64,000 bases of DNA from Actinomycetota bacterium (lineage in GTDB: Bacteria; Actinomycetota; CADDZG01; JAHWKV01). The position numbers were made by a program, and so were the translations under genes. The notes under the pieces are model-generated. The model did no database searches and was not told where the DNA came from. It saw nothing but the letters and a program-made list of their open reading frames with translations. Below are positions 9,090-18,312 of this stretch, piece after piece; position 1 is the first letter of the stretch, and each line of letters begins with the position of its first letter. The stretch lies in the NCBI GenBank assembly GCA_030447305.1, contig JAUJPC010000003.1, positions 124,001 through 188,000 on the forward strand, given 5' to 3'.

Positions 9090-9200
9090 GTGCTCCTAAC
9101 AGGACGCTATTCCAACGGATGTGAAATACCTCGGTTGAGGGCTCTGCTCTCTTCAGATTGTCCGAGAACCGCCCGAGGGCGACCCTGGTGCAACGTCGAG
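9090..9200 (+). repeat. Diverged solo copy of the IS110 left end (possible bridge-RNA region relic)
   Basis: The first 26 bases match the IS110 left ends at 12189 and 17008 almost fully. Further shared blocks then fall at the same spacing: AGATTGTCCG (about position 65 of each) and CAACGTCGAG (about position 101). No transposase follows. It is therefore a diverged left end without its element. The rest of the 9056-9410 gap contains no gene I can support; AAGGAG at 9399-9404 belongs to the protease. Confidence 0.55.
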
Positions 9201-9410
9201 TGATCGGTCGGCCGATAGATGATCACCAGTAGCCGCTTTGAAGAGTTCCTAGTAAACGGACTACCTTCCATCAGGGCACAAAAGGTTTCTTAACGTTTGC
9301 GATGTGTATGCCGATAGATAGAGGTAGGCAGCCGGCTCGAAAGCTGCAGCTTGTATTCGCAAACAAGAACCACCATGTCCGTTCGGCTACTTTATTAAAG
9401 GAGTTTCTCC

Positions 9411-10601
9411 ATGGTCGGCCCAAGGTTGACAACCAGCACCAGACGTTTAGTAGGACCGATAACGTCGTCTCGTTCAAGGACGGCTGTGATCTTCTCGACC
9501 GTCGCCGCGCTGCTGGCCGTGTGCATTCCCGCCTTTGCCGCCACTCCAGCCGAGAGCCGGTACATAGTGGTCTTGAAGGATGGTGTGGGAGCCAGAGAAG
9601 TCGCCCTCGAGCATTCCGCGCGCCATGGCGCTCAAGTGGGAAGGGTCTACGAGAGCGCTTTGAAAGGATACTCGGCGGAGCTCGATTCCCAGGAGGTCGC
9701 TCAGGTAAGGCGGGACCCTCGGGTCGCATTCGTCGAGCCCGACGCTGTTGCCACAGTTAGCCTCACCCAGAGCAACGCCACCTGGGGCCTGGATCGCATA
9801 GATCAGGCGTCCCTCCCGCTAAGCGGCAGCTTTAACTACGTCAGGACCGGTGCGGGCGTAACCGTCTACGTTATGGACACCGGCATCCGTATGAGCCACA
9901 GCCAGTTTGGCGGTAGAGCGATCAGCGGATACGACTTCATCGACAACGACTCAGATGCCTCCGACTGCCACGGTCATGGCACCCACGTCGCCGGCAGTGC
10001 CGGCGGAAGCACCTATGGAGTCGCCAAGGGCGCGACATTGAGGTCGATCAGGGTCCTGGACTGCAATGGATCGGGGTACAACTCGGGCATCATCGCCGGA
10101 GTGGACTGGGCCACAGCTCACCACCAGCCCGGTGCTCCGGCCGTGGCCAACATGAGCCTGGGCGGGTCTGCTTCATCGGCGCTGGACCAGGCGGTCCAGA
10201 ACTCTATTGCCGACGGAGTTTCCTACACCGTTGCGGCAGGCAACTCCAATGCCAACGCCTGTAACTACTCGCCGGCCCGGGTTTCAACGGCGCTGACCAC
10301 GGCGGCCTCCACCTCCACGGACACCAAGGCGTCATTCTCGAACTACGGAAGCTGCGTCGACTGGTACGCGCCAGGACAGGCGATAACCTCAGCCGTCATG
10401 CAGAGCGACACGGCAACCGGGACCTGGAGCGGCACCTCCATGGCGGCGCCCCATACCGCAGGAGTGGCGGCGCAGTACCTGCAGGGCAACCCGACGGCCA
10501 GTCCAGCCACCGTGACCAGCGCTCTCAACTCCATCGTCAGCAAGAAGAAGATCAAGGAGGGCTCCGGGTCCAGCAAGTCCCTGCTGCGAACGGCGTACTG
10601 A
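9411..10601 (+). CDS. Secreted subtilisin-like serine protease (S8, proteinase K/aqualysin type)
   Basis: 396 residues. A Sec signal with a basic n-region and hydrophobic core lies at about 21-43 (ends AFAATPAES), an I9-type propeptide follows at about 50-113 (YIVVLKDGV to FVEPD), and the catalytic domain starts near TWGLDRIDQ. The triad is D156 (VMDTGI), H189 (GHGTHVAG) and S343 (GTSMAAPH), with the oxyanion Asn at 278 (AAGNSN). Cysteines at 186, 218, 284 and 315 suggest disulfides as in proteinase K. ATG at 9411 follows AAGGAG at 9399. It should be exported, self-processed and degrade proteins outside the cell. No C-terminal domain. Confidence 0.95.
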   Translation: MVGPRLTTSTRRLVGPITSSRSRTAVIFSTVAALLAVCIPAFAATPAESRYIVVLKDGVGAREVALEHSARHGAQVGRVYESALKGYSAELDSQEVAQVRRDPRVAFVEPDAVATVSLTQSNATWGLDRIDQASLPLSGSFNYVRTGAGVTVYVMDTGIRMSHSQFGGRAISGYDFIDNDSDASDCHGHGTHVAGSAGGSTYGVAKGATLRSIRVLDCNGSGYNSGIIAGVDWATAHHQPGAPAVANMSLGGSASSALDQAVQNSIADGVSYTVAAGNSNANACNYSPARVSTALTTAASTSTDTKASFSNYGSCVDWYAPGQAITSAVMQSDTATGTWSGTSMAAPHTAGVAAQYLQGNPTASPATVTSALNSIVSKKKIKEGSGSSKSLLRTAY

Positions 10602-10900
10602 CTTAAACGGGTAACGGTGCCAGGACCGGATTTACTCAACCGGTCGGGCATGGTTCCCTGAGATTGGAAAGATCAGTGGCCAGAATCTGAACCGGCTTTT
10701 TTCCGGCAAGGCGCCGGCGGAAGACACGGCACTGACTTCACTTAACCGGTATCGAGCCGGATGTGGAAGCAGCTCATCTGGCCGGACTGATGCAAAGAGT
10801 CAACCTCACCGATAAAGGCGACCTGGCCGCGAGGCCAGCAAGCAAAGTCACCGGGCCTCACGTACAGGCGTCCGGACTACCGAAGCGAAGGAGAAGGTTC

Positions 10901-11501
10901 ATGCTGGAGTCACTATTTGCAGCCCTTGCATCGAAGATGGCAGTTGGAGGTATCGCGGTTGCGATGGCCGCCACCGCAGGACTTGCCGGAACCGGCAACT
11001 TGCCTGACCGGGCGCAGACCGCCGTATCGAACGCGCTGGACAATGTTGGTTGAAGTTCCGCCTGGCGATTCCGCAGAAGACGCCCTCGAGGCGGCTGAGG
11101 AGGCTGCCGCAGAAGCCCTGGAGAAGGCGGAAGCCGCCGCCGAGCTTGCAGAGGAGAACGGCGAAAAAGATGCCGGGACCGGCGAGCCGAACCAGAACGC
11201 TGCCTTCGGTCAGAGCGTTGCCGAGGACGCGAAGGATGGAGGCGTCGACGGCCAGACCATCAGCGATAGGGCACGTGCCCAGGCTGAGCAGCGCAGGGCA
11301 GCCGGACAGGCACACCGTCCGGAGACCGCCGGACCTCCCGCCGAAGCTGGTCCCCCGGCCGACGCAGGTTCCCAGAGCCAGACCGGTCTCGACACGGCAA
11401 GCGACACCCGGGCCGGCGGTCACATTCCTGCCACTGTCCCCGGCGGACCGGACACTGCTGACCAGTACAAGCCCGCAGACACTCCCGGCGCACGCCGCTG
11501 A
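10901..11501 (+). pseudogene. Membrane-anchored Ala/Glu-rich protein, paralog A, frameshifted
   Basis: The first 50 residues (ATG at 10901) hold one membrane segment and the motif GNLPDRAQTAVSNALDNVG, then a stop. The next frame continues at VEVPPGDSAEDALEAAEEA and runs about 145 residues with Ala/Glu helix, FGQSVAEDAKDGGVDG and a Pro-rich tail to 11501. Paralog C at 39033 reads AGVLPDPIQSAVWHAANTVGIEVP over the same join, so the two frames form one gene, broken at about 11046-11052. The pattern fits loss of one GT or gain of one base. Function unknown; the C-terminal part should face outward. Confidence 0.7.
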
Positions 11502-11565
11502 GGAGATCAGCGATAAGCAGCGTATCCAAGGTACTGAACCGTGAAGGTCAAACACCGACCGGCGC

Positions 11566-11599
11566 AACAGCGGCCCCGCCTATGGCGGGGGCCGCTGTT
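11566..11599 (+). terminator. Strong GC hairpin after paralog A
   Basis: AACAGCGGCCCCGCC, a three-base loop (TAT) and GGCGGGGGCCGCTGTT form a stem of about 15 pairs. No T-run follows, so it may act as an L-shaped or attenuating terminator. Confidence 0.6.
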
Positions 11600-12188
11600 C
11601 GCGGTTGTCGCTTCATGAACCGCTGATCGGCGAACAGTTCGAAACCACTCTTCCGCCGGGCGCATAGGGAGTGCTTGGGTGTGACCAACCTTTACCGGCA
11701 GATGGCTCCGGTGGTCCTAGGAGGTCACAGTAGGGGATTCCGCGATTCCGTGGCCCGAACGCCCTAGTCCTCAAAGGGCCCGCTGAACACACGTGGCTTC
11801 CCATAGGGGCTTCCCCGCCATGAGCATGAACCGAGTACCGGGCACGGTATCCTGACCGTGAGCTCCCGGACCCAACAGCACCAGCTGGAGAGGTTCCGCG
11901 TTGTGGCCGTTCGCTCATAGGTTAACTATGGATCAAGGGACTCAGGGCCTCGCGTGCCCACCAACGAGTTCAGGGCGGCCGGCGTGGAGAATGCGCCGCA
12001 CGAGCGGCAGCTTCTTCAATCGCCTGGTGGCGTCGGTGGAAGACCTTAATCTTCTTTCCGATCATGTGTACTTTAGGTTCAGTTCCGCCGGCTTGTCCTA
12101 ATTCGGGGACAATCATCGGCCCGCATCACCTTGAGCGCAGAATGGGGCACTATGGCGGTCTTCCCGTTAAGAACAACGGTGTAATTAC
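11600..12188. other. Intergenic stretch without a recognisable gene
   Basis: No frame on either strand shows a protein-like composition or family resemblance. It ends at the left boundary of the first IS110 copy. Confidence 0.5.
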
Positions 12189-12447
12189 GTGCTCCTAACA
12201 GGACACTATTCAAAAGCGTATGAATTCCGGCTGTGGAAACTCCTCTTAGAGGAGATTGTCCGGGACACCGGCCGGAGATGACTCTTCTATTCAACGTCGA
12301 GGCCTGAGCCTCTGACTTTCAGGGACGGTCTCCCCCGGTCGGTACCCGGACCGGCGAAAGTGACTTCATAGAAGCTCGGCAGCCTCAACGCTTGTATGTC
12401 CTTACGCCAGTCCACAAATCGTAGTCTGGGCTGGGAAGGAGGCCAGG
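12189..12447 (+). ncRNA. Candidate bridge RNA region in the IS110 left end, copy 1
   Basis: This 259-base left end has no coding frame but can fold: hairpin CTCCTC-TTA-GAGGAG, hairpin GAGGC-CTGA-GCCTC, and CCGGTC-N8-GACCGG. IS110-group elements encode a structured bridge RNA in this position that pairs with target and donor DNA. The region is repeated in copy 2 and a relative is at 9090. The exact RNA ends and guide loops cannot be assigned by eye. Confidence 0.5.
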
Positions 12448-13483
12448 ATGCAGGTGGTGGTAGGTGTCGAATCGCACAAGGCGACATTCGCCGGTGCAGT
12501 GGTGGACGGGCTTGCTCGACCGGTTGAGGCGAGGGAATTCTCAAATGATCCCAAGGGCTACCGCGCTTTTGTTTCATGGGCACGATCGAAGGGCACCGTG
12601 GTGTGGATCGGGGTGGAGTGCTCTGAGACCTGGGGTGCCCCGCTCACCCGGCATCTTCTTGGTGCCGGCGTCGATGTCCGAGAAGTACCGACTCGGCTTG
12701 CGTACCGGGAGGCCAAGCGCAAGGCGGCTCAGGGCAAGAGTGATCTAGGTGACGCCCTGGCGATTGCCCGAGTGGTGGTCAGGGAAGAAGGGTTGCCCTC
12801 CCCCGCCGCCCCGGAGGTAGCCGAGGAGCTAAAGCTGCTGTCAGACTACCGTGACCAGCTGCGACGCTCGAGGAACCAGTTCACCAACCGAATCCACAAG
12901 GATCTCGCGATCATGCGTCCGGGCTACCAGAACCAAGTCCCGGATCTAACGGGGAGTCAGGGTGATGAAGAGGGTTCTGGTCCTGATCGGCAGTGAGTCG
13001 TCGATCAGGGCTAACCTCATGCGCCGCCGGGTAGCAGAGGTGCAACGGATCGACAAAGAGATCCTAAGGATCTCAAAGGTCATCCAGAGCAAGGTGAGCG
13101 AGTCGGCAACAACCCTGCCCGAGCTGCCGGGAGTCGGAGCTCTTACAGCCGCCAGAATCATCGGCGAGGTGGGGGACATTCGCAAGTTCAAGTCAAAGGC
13201 TGCGTTTGGTCACATCACGGGCACGGCTCCCATTCCCGCCTCGTCTGGAACCGTGGTCAGGTACCGATTGAACCGGGCAGGCAACCGGCGGCTCAACCAT
13301 GCACTTCATTACATGGCGCTCACCCAAGCCAGAATTCATCCCCCGGCCAAAGAGTACGTCGAGCGAAAGGTCTCAGAGGGAAAGTCGAAGCGAGAGGCGA
13401 TCAGGTGCCTAAAAAGGCAGCTCGCGAACGTCGTCTACAGGCAGATGATGGCGGATGCGCAGAGAGCTCAATTGGCCACTTGA
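12448..13483 (+). pseudogene. IS110-family transposase, copy 1, one frameshift
   Basis: The N-terminal RuvC-like part has VGVESHKATF, IGVECSETWG and KSDLGDALAIAR. The Tnp20 part has LPGVGALTAARIIGEVGD and PIPASSGTVVRYRLNRAGNRRLN, with the conserved catalytic Ser. The first acidic residue is Glu (VES) where IS110 enzymes usually have Asp. The frame breaks at GGGG (12951-12954); copy 2 has GGG there and reads through (L-T-G-V-R-V). With that correction a single protein of about 344 residues results. AAGGAGG lies 6 bases before ATG. Confidence 0.88.
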
Positions 13484-13672
13484 CAACATAGAAGGTCAAG
13501 CGTACGAGCTTGACATCCGGGAGTGAGCCACGCACCTTGAGAGCGACCTTGCCAATCGAATGAGGCGACATCGGAAAAGACGGTTTCCAAGGTGGCAGGA
13601 CTAGTGAGCTCACACTCATCCAGAGCCTTGAGGCTAGGGATAACGCGATAAAGATCTGCTTCTAACGCCTTG

Positions 13673-13801
13673 TCAGCGGCCCTTCCTGGCCTGATGACCG
13701 AGGATATGTCCAGCGAAGCTCTTCATCTTCTTGCTGGATCCTTTAGAAGCGAGGGCCTTAGCTGCTTGGCGGACTATGGGTTGAACTCTTTTCTTGCTCA
13801 T
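13673..13801 (-). CDS. Small basic protein, 42 residues, unknown
   Basis: ATG at 13801 opens a 42-residue, strongly basic frame: MSKKRVQPIVRQAAKALASK, then GSSKKMKSFAGHILGHQARKGR. This composition, with an SKKxKSxAGxxLg pattern, is seen in short hypothetical proteins of several bacteria. No good ribosome site is visible, and nothing nearby suggests a role. It sits between the first IS110 copy and the GC-rich block, so it could be a chance frame. Confidence 0.35.
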   Translation of the reverse strand: MSKKRVQPIVRQAAKALASKGSSKKMKSFAGHILGHQARKGR

Positions 13802-14181
13802 AGCTAAAGAATAACAAGGGAGTAATTCTGTGCCCCCGGCGGGAGCCAGACCGGACCTGCGAAAGGTGGGTCGGCTCAAAGTCGGGTCGTGATGCGGCAC
13901 TAGACCACTGGGACGCCAAAACGGCCCGATCCTTGCTCTTCTGAGAAGCAGAGACCATCGTGAATTCCTCCTCCACTCTGGCCAGCTACTCCTCCGCAGG
14001 GGACGGAGGATCGCTCTCGCCTATCGGAGATGAGGCTATGGACGTATGCTCATAGGCGGCAACGATGTCCATCCGCTCCCTCGGTGACCTCAATCGTCAC
14101 GCCCCCTGGGCGTCTGGTCGAGAGCGTCTCCTCCACCTTGGTGGGGACGGGGACGGCCACCGCCGACCTCCAGACCGAGCG

Positions 14182-14352
14182 GGCGTCAAAGTAGGGATCT
14201 GCGGTGAGGCCGCGAGCAACCACCCGGACTTCACCGAGATGCTGGTCGAGAACCGGATCGACTACATTTCCGTGCACCCCGACCGGCTGCTTGAGGTGAA
14301 GGCGCAGGTGGCGGAGATCGAAGCCCGCCGACGCATGACGCCGGACTCATGA
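14182..14352 (+). pseudogene. C-terminal remnant of a PEP synthase-type enzyme
   Basis: The fragment reads GVKVGICGEAASNHPDFTEM then NRIDYISVHPDRLLEVKA. This is the end of the PEP-utilising TIM barrel of PEP synthase and pyruvate phosphate dikinase, with the catalytic Cys in ICGE and the final IDsISvnPD block. The preceding 700 or so residues are absent; the upstream DNA does not continue the similarity. Its stop overlaps the next ATG by ATGA. It was truncated on the side facing the first IS110 copy. Confidence 0.7.
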
Positions 14353-15464
14353 CGACCGTTGGCGTCTCCGGCTCCTTCGGCGGACTGAATCTCGGGGACG
14401 AGGCCATTCTCACCTGCATCGTCAACGAGCTCGGCCGGTCTGTGCCCGAGGTCGACGTCGTCGTGTTCTCCCGGAATCCGGAACATACCGAAACCCACCA
14501 CGACGTCGAGAAGGGCATTGCGGTGCGAGACGCGACCCGAGAAGAGGTCGTGCCCGCGGTCGAGCGGCTGGACCTGCTGCTCCTCGGCGGAGGCGGGATC
14601 CTCTATGACGAGGAGGTTCACAACTATCTGCGGGAAGTGCGCCTCGCCCAAGAGCGCGGCATCCCGACCATGGCCTACGCTATTGGCGCCGGTCCTCTGC
14701 GAGGCCGGGAAGAGCGCGTGGCCGTCCGTGACGCCTTGAGCGGGATGGACTCCGTCACCGTTCGGGACACGCACGTCAAGCGTCTCCTCGAAGAGGTGGG
14801 CGTCACCACGCCCATCGAGGTCACCGCCGACCCCGCCCTGCTTCTCACCCCCACGCCGTTCTCGGAAGAGATGCTGGCGCGAGAGGGGGTCGTCAAGGAA
14901 CGGCCGCTGGTGGGGATGTCGGTACGGGAACCGGGTGGAGCAGCTCCCGGCCTCGAACAGTCTCCGTACCACGTGACCCTGGCCCACGCCGCCGACTTCG
15001 TCGTGAGCCGCTTCAACGCCGATGTGGTCTTCGTGCCCATGGAGCGGTCCGACGTCGGTCACGCCCATCGCGTCATGGCCGAGATGGCCGAGCCCGCTCG
15101 AGCGGCGGTGCTCAAAGCCCGCTACAGCCCTCGCCAGGTGCTCGGGCTCATGGACCACTTCGAGTTGGCGGTGGGCATGAGGCTGCATTTTCTGCTGTTC
15201 GCCGCGCTCGCCTCGGTACCGCTGCTGGCCCTTCCGTACGCGTCCAAGGTGAGGGGTCTGCTGGAGGCGCTGGGGCTGGCCGCGCCATCCAAGCTCCAGG
15301 AGCACGCCGGGCCACTGCTGGCCGCCCTCGACCGCTTGTGGGACACGCGCGACGCCATGCGGACGGAGCTGCGCCAACGCGTGCCGGCCCTGCAGGAGCA
15401 GGCCCGCCAGGCGTCCTCGATTGCGGTGCGCCTGTTGGCCGAGCACGAGAAGGTGACCTTCTGA
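14349..15464 (+). CDS. Polysaccharide pyruvyl transferase-family protein
   Basis: 371 residues. Family features are SGSFGGLNLGDEAILTCIV at the N-terminus, LLLLGGGGILYDEE at about 76-90, YAIGAGPL, SVTVRDTHVKRLLEEVG, TADPALLL, and the late block VGMRLHFLLFAALASVPLLALPY. Members transfer pyruvate from PEP to sugars of cell-wall or capsular polymers (CsaB-like). The gene is coupled to a PEP-synthase-like tail upstream and overlaps the FAD oxidoreductase downstream by TGATG, so the three probably formed one operon. GC content looks higher than in the flanking DNA, and the block lies between two IS110 copies, which suggests transfer. Confidence 0.88.
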   Translation: MTTVGVSGSFGGLNLGDEAILTCIVNELGRSVPEVDVVVFSRNPEHTETHHDVEKGIAVRDATREEVVPAVERLDLLLLGGGGILYDEEVHNYLREVRLAQERGIPTMAYAIGAGPLRGREERVAVRDALSGMDSVTVRDTHVKRLLEEVGVTTPIEVTADPALLLTPTPFSEEMLAREGVVKERPLVGMSVREPGGAAPGLEQSPYHVTLAHAADFVVSRFNADVVFVPMERSDVGHAHRVMAEMAEPARAAVLKARYSPRQVLGLMDHFELAVGMRLHFLLFAALASVPLLALPYASKVRGLLEALGLAAPSKLQEHAGPLLAALDRLWDTRDAMRTELRQRVPALQEQARQASSIAVRLLAEHEKVTF

Positions 15465-16902
15465 TGCCGCCGCTGTCCCGGCCTGCCCGGCCCCTCTCCG
15501 TCCCGTTGCCACCTCGCGTCGGAGCGGTCGCGGCTGAGACCGATGTTCTCGTGGTCGGCGGTGGGCCGGCAGGGCTGGGGGCCGCCCTCGGGGCCGCGGA
15601 GGCAGGTGCGGACGTCGTTCTGGTGGAGAGGTACGGCTTCCTCGGCGGGAACGCGACCGTATCCCTCGTCATGCCCCTGATGTCCTTCCACACGCAGCGA
15701 GAGGCGGCAAAGGCGGGGGCGACGGCGAGGTGACCATCATGCCCACCGACCACGGCCCGGGTGATCCGGCGGTGGGCGGCGTCCTGCAACGGCTGTTGGA
15801 ACGGCTGATCGCCATCGGCGGCGCGCTGGAGCCATCTCCAAGGACGGGATACACGGTGCCGTTCGACCCCGAGGACTACAAGCTCATGTTCCTTGACCTG
15901 CTCGACGAAGCCGGCGTGCGGTTCCTGTTCCACGCCTTCGCGTCAGGCGTGATCGGCGAGCGTGAGCTGGAGGGCGTCGTCTTCGAAACCAAGTCAGGCC
16001 CTGTGGTGGTTCGCGCCGCCGTGGTCGTGGACTGCACCGGCGACGGTGACGTGGCCGCCGCCGCGGGAGCGCCCTTCGACGTGGGGCGCGACGACGGACT
16101 GGTACAGCCGATGACCCTCATGTTCCGCATGGTCCAGTTCGAGCAGCCCCGCTTCGCGGCCTACGTCCGGGACCACCCCGACCAGTGGCGTGGGGTACAC
16201 GGTTTGTGGGACCTGGTGAGGAAGGCCACGGAGGAAGGCAAACTCGAGCTACCCCGAGAGGACATGCTGTTCTTCGCCACGCCCCACGAGAGCGAGGTCA
16301 GCGTCAATAGCACCAGGGTCGGTGACGTCCTCGGCGTCGACGTCTGGGACCTGACCCGAGCGGAGTGGCAATCCCGGCGTCAGATGCGCCAGATCGCCGC
16401 CTTCCTGCGCGAGTACGTCCCCGGGTTCGAGAAGGCGTATGTCGCCCAGAGCGGGGTGAACGTCGGCGTCCGGGAGACGAGGCGGGTGCGGGCGAGTACC
16501 AGCTGACCGCGGACGACGTCCTGACCGCCCGCAAGTTCCCCGACGTCATCGCCCGAGGTTCCTACCCGGTGGATATCCACAATCCGAAGGGCAAGGGAAC
16601 CGTCCTCCGCAACGTGCCGTTTGGCGAGGCGTATGACATCCCGCTGCGCTGTCTCCTGCCGCAACGTTCGGAACGATTGCTGGTGGCCGGGCGCTGCATC
16701 TCCGGCACCCACGAGGCGCACTCGTCCTACCGAGTGACGCCCATTGCTATGGCCACGGGCCACGCGGCCGGGGTCTGCGCCGCTGGCCGCCAGATCGGGA
16801 AGGCAACCCAGGCAGGTCGACGTCCAACGAGTCCAGGAGGAGTTGCTCGCCCAGGGTGCCAACCTGGGCGACACCGTCCCCCCGTCACCGATCCGCTCCT
16901 AA
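15464..16902 (+). pseudogene. FAD-dependent oxidoreductase, interrupted by three frameshifts
   Basis: Joined across frames it makes about 480 residues of the FAD_oxidored type. It begins with a Rossmann motif (DVLVVGGGPAGLGAALGAAEAGADVVLVER), continues with VVVDCTGDGDVAAAAGAP, and ends with the FAD-binding LLVAGRCISGTHEAHSSYR. Breaks lie at GGGGG (15715-15719), at GGG (16490-16492) and near 16781-16786; one extra G at each of the first two restores the frame (AGGDGEVTIMP; RVRGEYQLT). The true end is then QEELLAQGANLGD to TAA at 16902. Substrate unknown. The regularity of the breaks suggests base-calling errors. Confidence 0.8.
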
Positions 16903-17007
16903 CCTGTCCTAACGTCGAACGGTTTCCGAGGCAACTGTCATGGCGCGTACTTGAAGGCCGGGCCAAAGGTGAGACGAAGGTTCAACGAGGCTGCTCAGGT
17001 CTGTCCC

Positions 17008-17265
17008 GTGCTCCTAACAGGACACTATTCAAAAGCGTATGAATTCCGGCTGTGGAAACTCCTCTTAGAGGAGATTGTCCGGGACACCGGCCGGAGATGA
17101 CTCTTCTATTCAACGTCGAGGCCTGAGCCTCTGACTTTCAGGACGGTCTCCCCGGTCGGTACCCGGACCGGCGAAAGTGACTTCATAGAAGCTCGGCAGC
17201 CTCAACGCTTGCATGTCCTTACGCCAGTCCACAAATCGTAGTCTGGGCTGGGAAGGGAGGCCAGG
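17008..17265 (+). ncRNA. Candidate bridge RNA region in the IS110 left end, copy 2
   Basis: Same sequence and hairpins as in copy 1. Differences are a shorter G-run and C-run near 17142-17154, one T-to-C change near 17212, and an added G before the ribosome site. The predicted stems are unchanged. Confidence 0.5.
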
Positions 17266-18297
17266 ATGCAGGTGGTGGTAGGTGTCGAATCGCACAAGGC
17301 GACATTCGCCGGTGCAGTGGTGGACGGGCTTGCTCGACCGGTTGAGGCGAGGGAATTCTCAAATGATCCCAAGGGCTACCGCGCTTTTGTTTCATGGGCA
17401 CGATCGAAGGGCACCGTGGTGTGGATCGGGGTGGAGTGCTCTGAGACCTGGGGTGCCCCGCTCACCCGGCATCTTCTTGGTGCCGGCGTCGATGTCCGAG
17501 AAGTACCGACTCGGCTTGCGTACCGGGAGGCCAAGCGCAAGGCGGCTCAGGGCAAGAGTGATCTAGGTGACGCCCTGGCGATTGCCCGAGTGGTGGTCAG
17601 GGAAGAAGGGTTGCCCCTCCCCGCCGCCCGGAGGTAGCCGAGGAGCTAAAGCTGCTGTCAGACTACCGTGACCAGCTGCGACGCTCGAGGAACCAGTTCA
17701 CCAACCGAATCCACAAGGATCTCGCGATCATGCGTCGGGCTACCAGAACCAAGTCCCGGATCTAACGGGAGTCAGGGTGATGAAGAGGGTTCTGGTCCTG
17801 ATCGGCAGTGAGTCGTCGATCAGGGCTAACCTCATGCGCCGCCGGGTAGCAGAGGTGCAACGGATCGACAAAGAGATCCCAAGGATCTCAAAGGTCATCC
17901 AGAGCAAGGTGAGCGAGTCGGCAACAACCCTGCCCGAGCTGCCGGGAGTCGGAGCTCTTACAGCCGCCAGAATCATCGGCGAGGTGGGGGACATTCGCAA
18001 GTTCAAGTCAAAGGCTGCGTTTGGTCACATCACGGGCACGGCTCCCATTCCCGCCTCGTCTGGAACCGTGGTCAGGTACCGATTGAACCGGGCAGGCAAC
18101 CGGCGGCTCAACCATGCACTTCATTACATGGCGCTCACCCAAGCCAGAATTCATCCCCCGGCCAAAGAGTACGTCGAGCGAAAGGTCTCAGAGGGAAAGT
18201 CGAAGCGAGAGGCGATCAGGTGCCTAAAAGGCAGCTCGCGAACGTCGTCTACAGGCAGATGATGGCGGATGCGCAGAGAGCTCAATTGGCCACTTGA
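17266..18297 (+). pseudogene. IS110-family transposase, copy 2, several frameshifts
   Basis: Starts like copy 1 but breaks within C-runs at 17614-17630, lacks one C at about 17734, and has AAAA instead of AAAAA at 18226-18229, which changes the C-terminus. Where copy 1 is broken (GGGG) this copy is intact. A consensus of the two copies gives a full-length enzyme. The early break leaves only 123 residues in the first frame. Confidence 0.85.
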
Positions 18298-18312
18298 CAA
18301 CATAGAAGGTCA

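Larger units (their letters stand above)
12189..13498 (+). mobile_element. IS110-family element, copy 1 (about 1.31 kb)
   Basis: Aligned with the copy at 17008-18312, sequence identity starts at GTGCTCCTAACAGG and ends at CATAGAAGGTCA, which defines the element. There are no terminal inverted repeats, as expected for IS110. A 259-base non-coding left part precedes a DEDD-type transposase. The two copies differ by a few substitutions and by homopolymer lengths. The flanking bases of the two copies show no common target. Confidence 0.88.
17008..18312 (+). mobile_element. IS110-family element, copy 2
   Basis: Nearly identical to 12189-13498 in the same orientation; identity starts at GTGCTCC and ends at GAAGGTCA. 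With copy 1 it brackets a block of about 3.5 kb. Flanks: CTGTCCC on the left and CTTGAAG on the right, unlike those of copy 1. Confidence 0.88.

Noticed and set aside
14262-15512. Minus-strand open frame opposite the pyruvyl transferase
   Set aside because: Shadow of the GC-rich gene; His/Gln/Gly-rich and unlike any family.
16890-16915. Fifth copy of the IS110 left-end motif (GCTCCTAACCTG)
   Set aside because: Only about 9 bases match and the rest diverges; it overlaps the end of the oxidoreductase frame.
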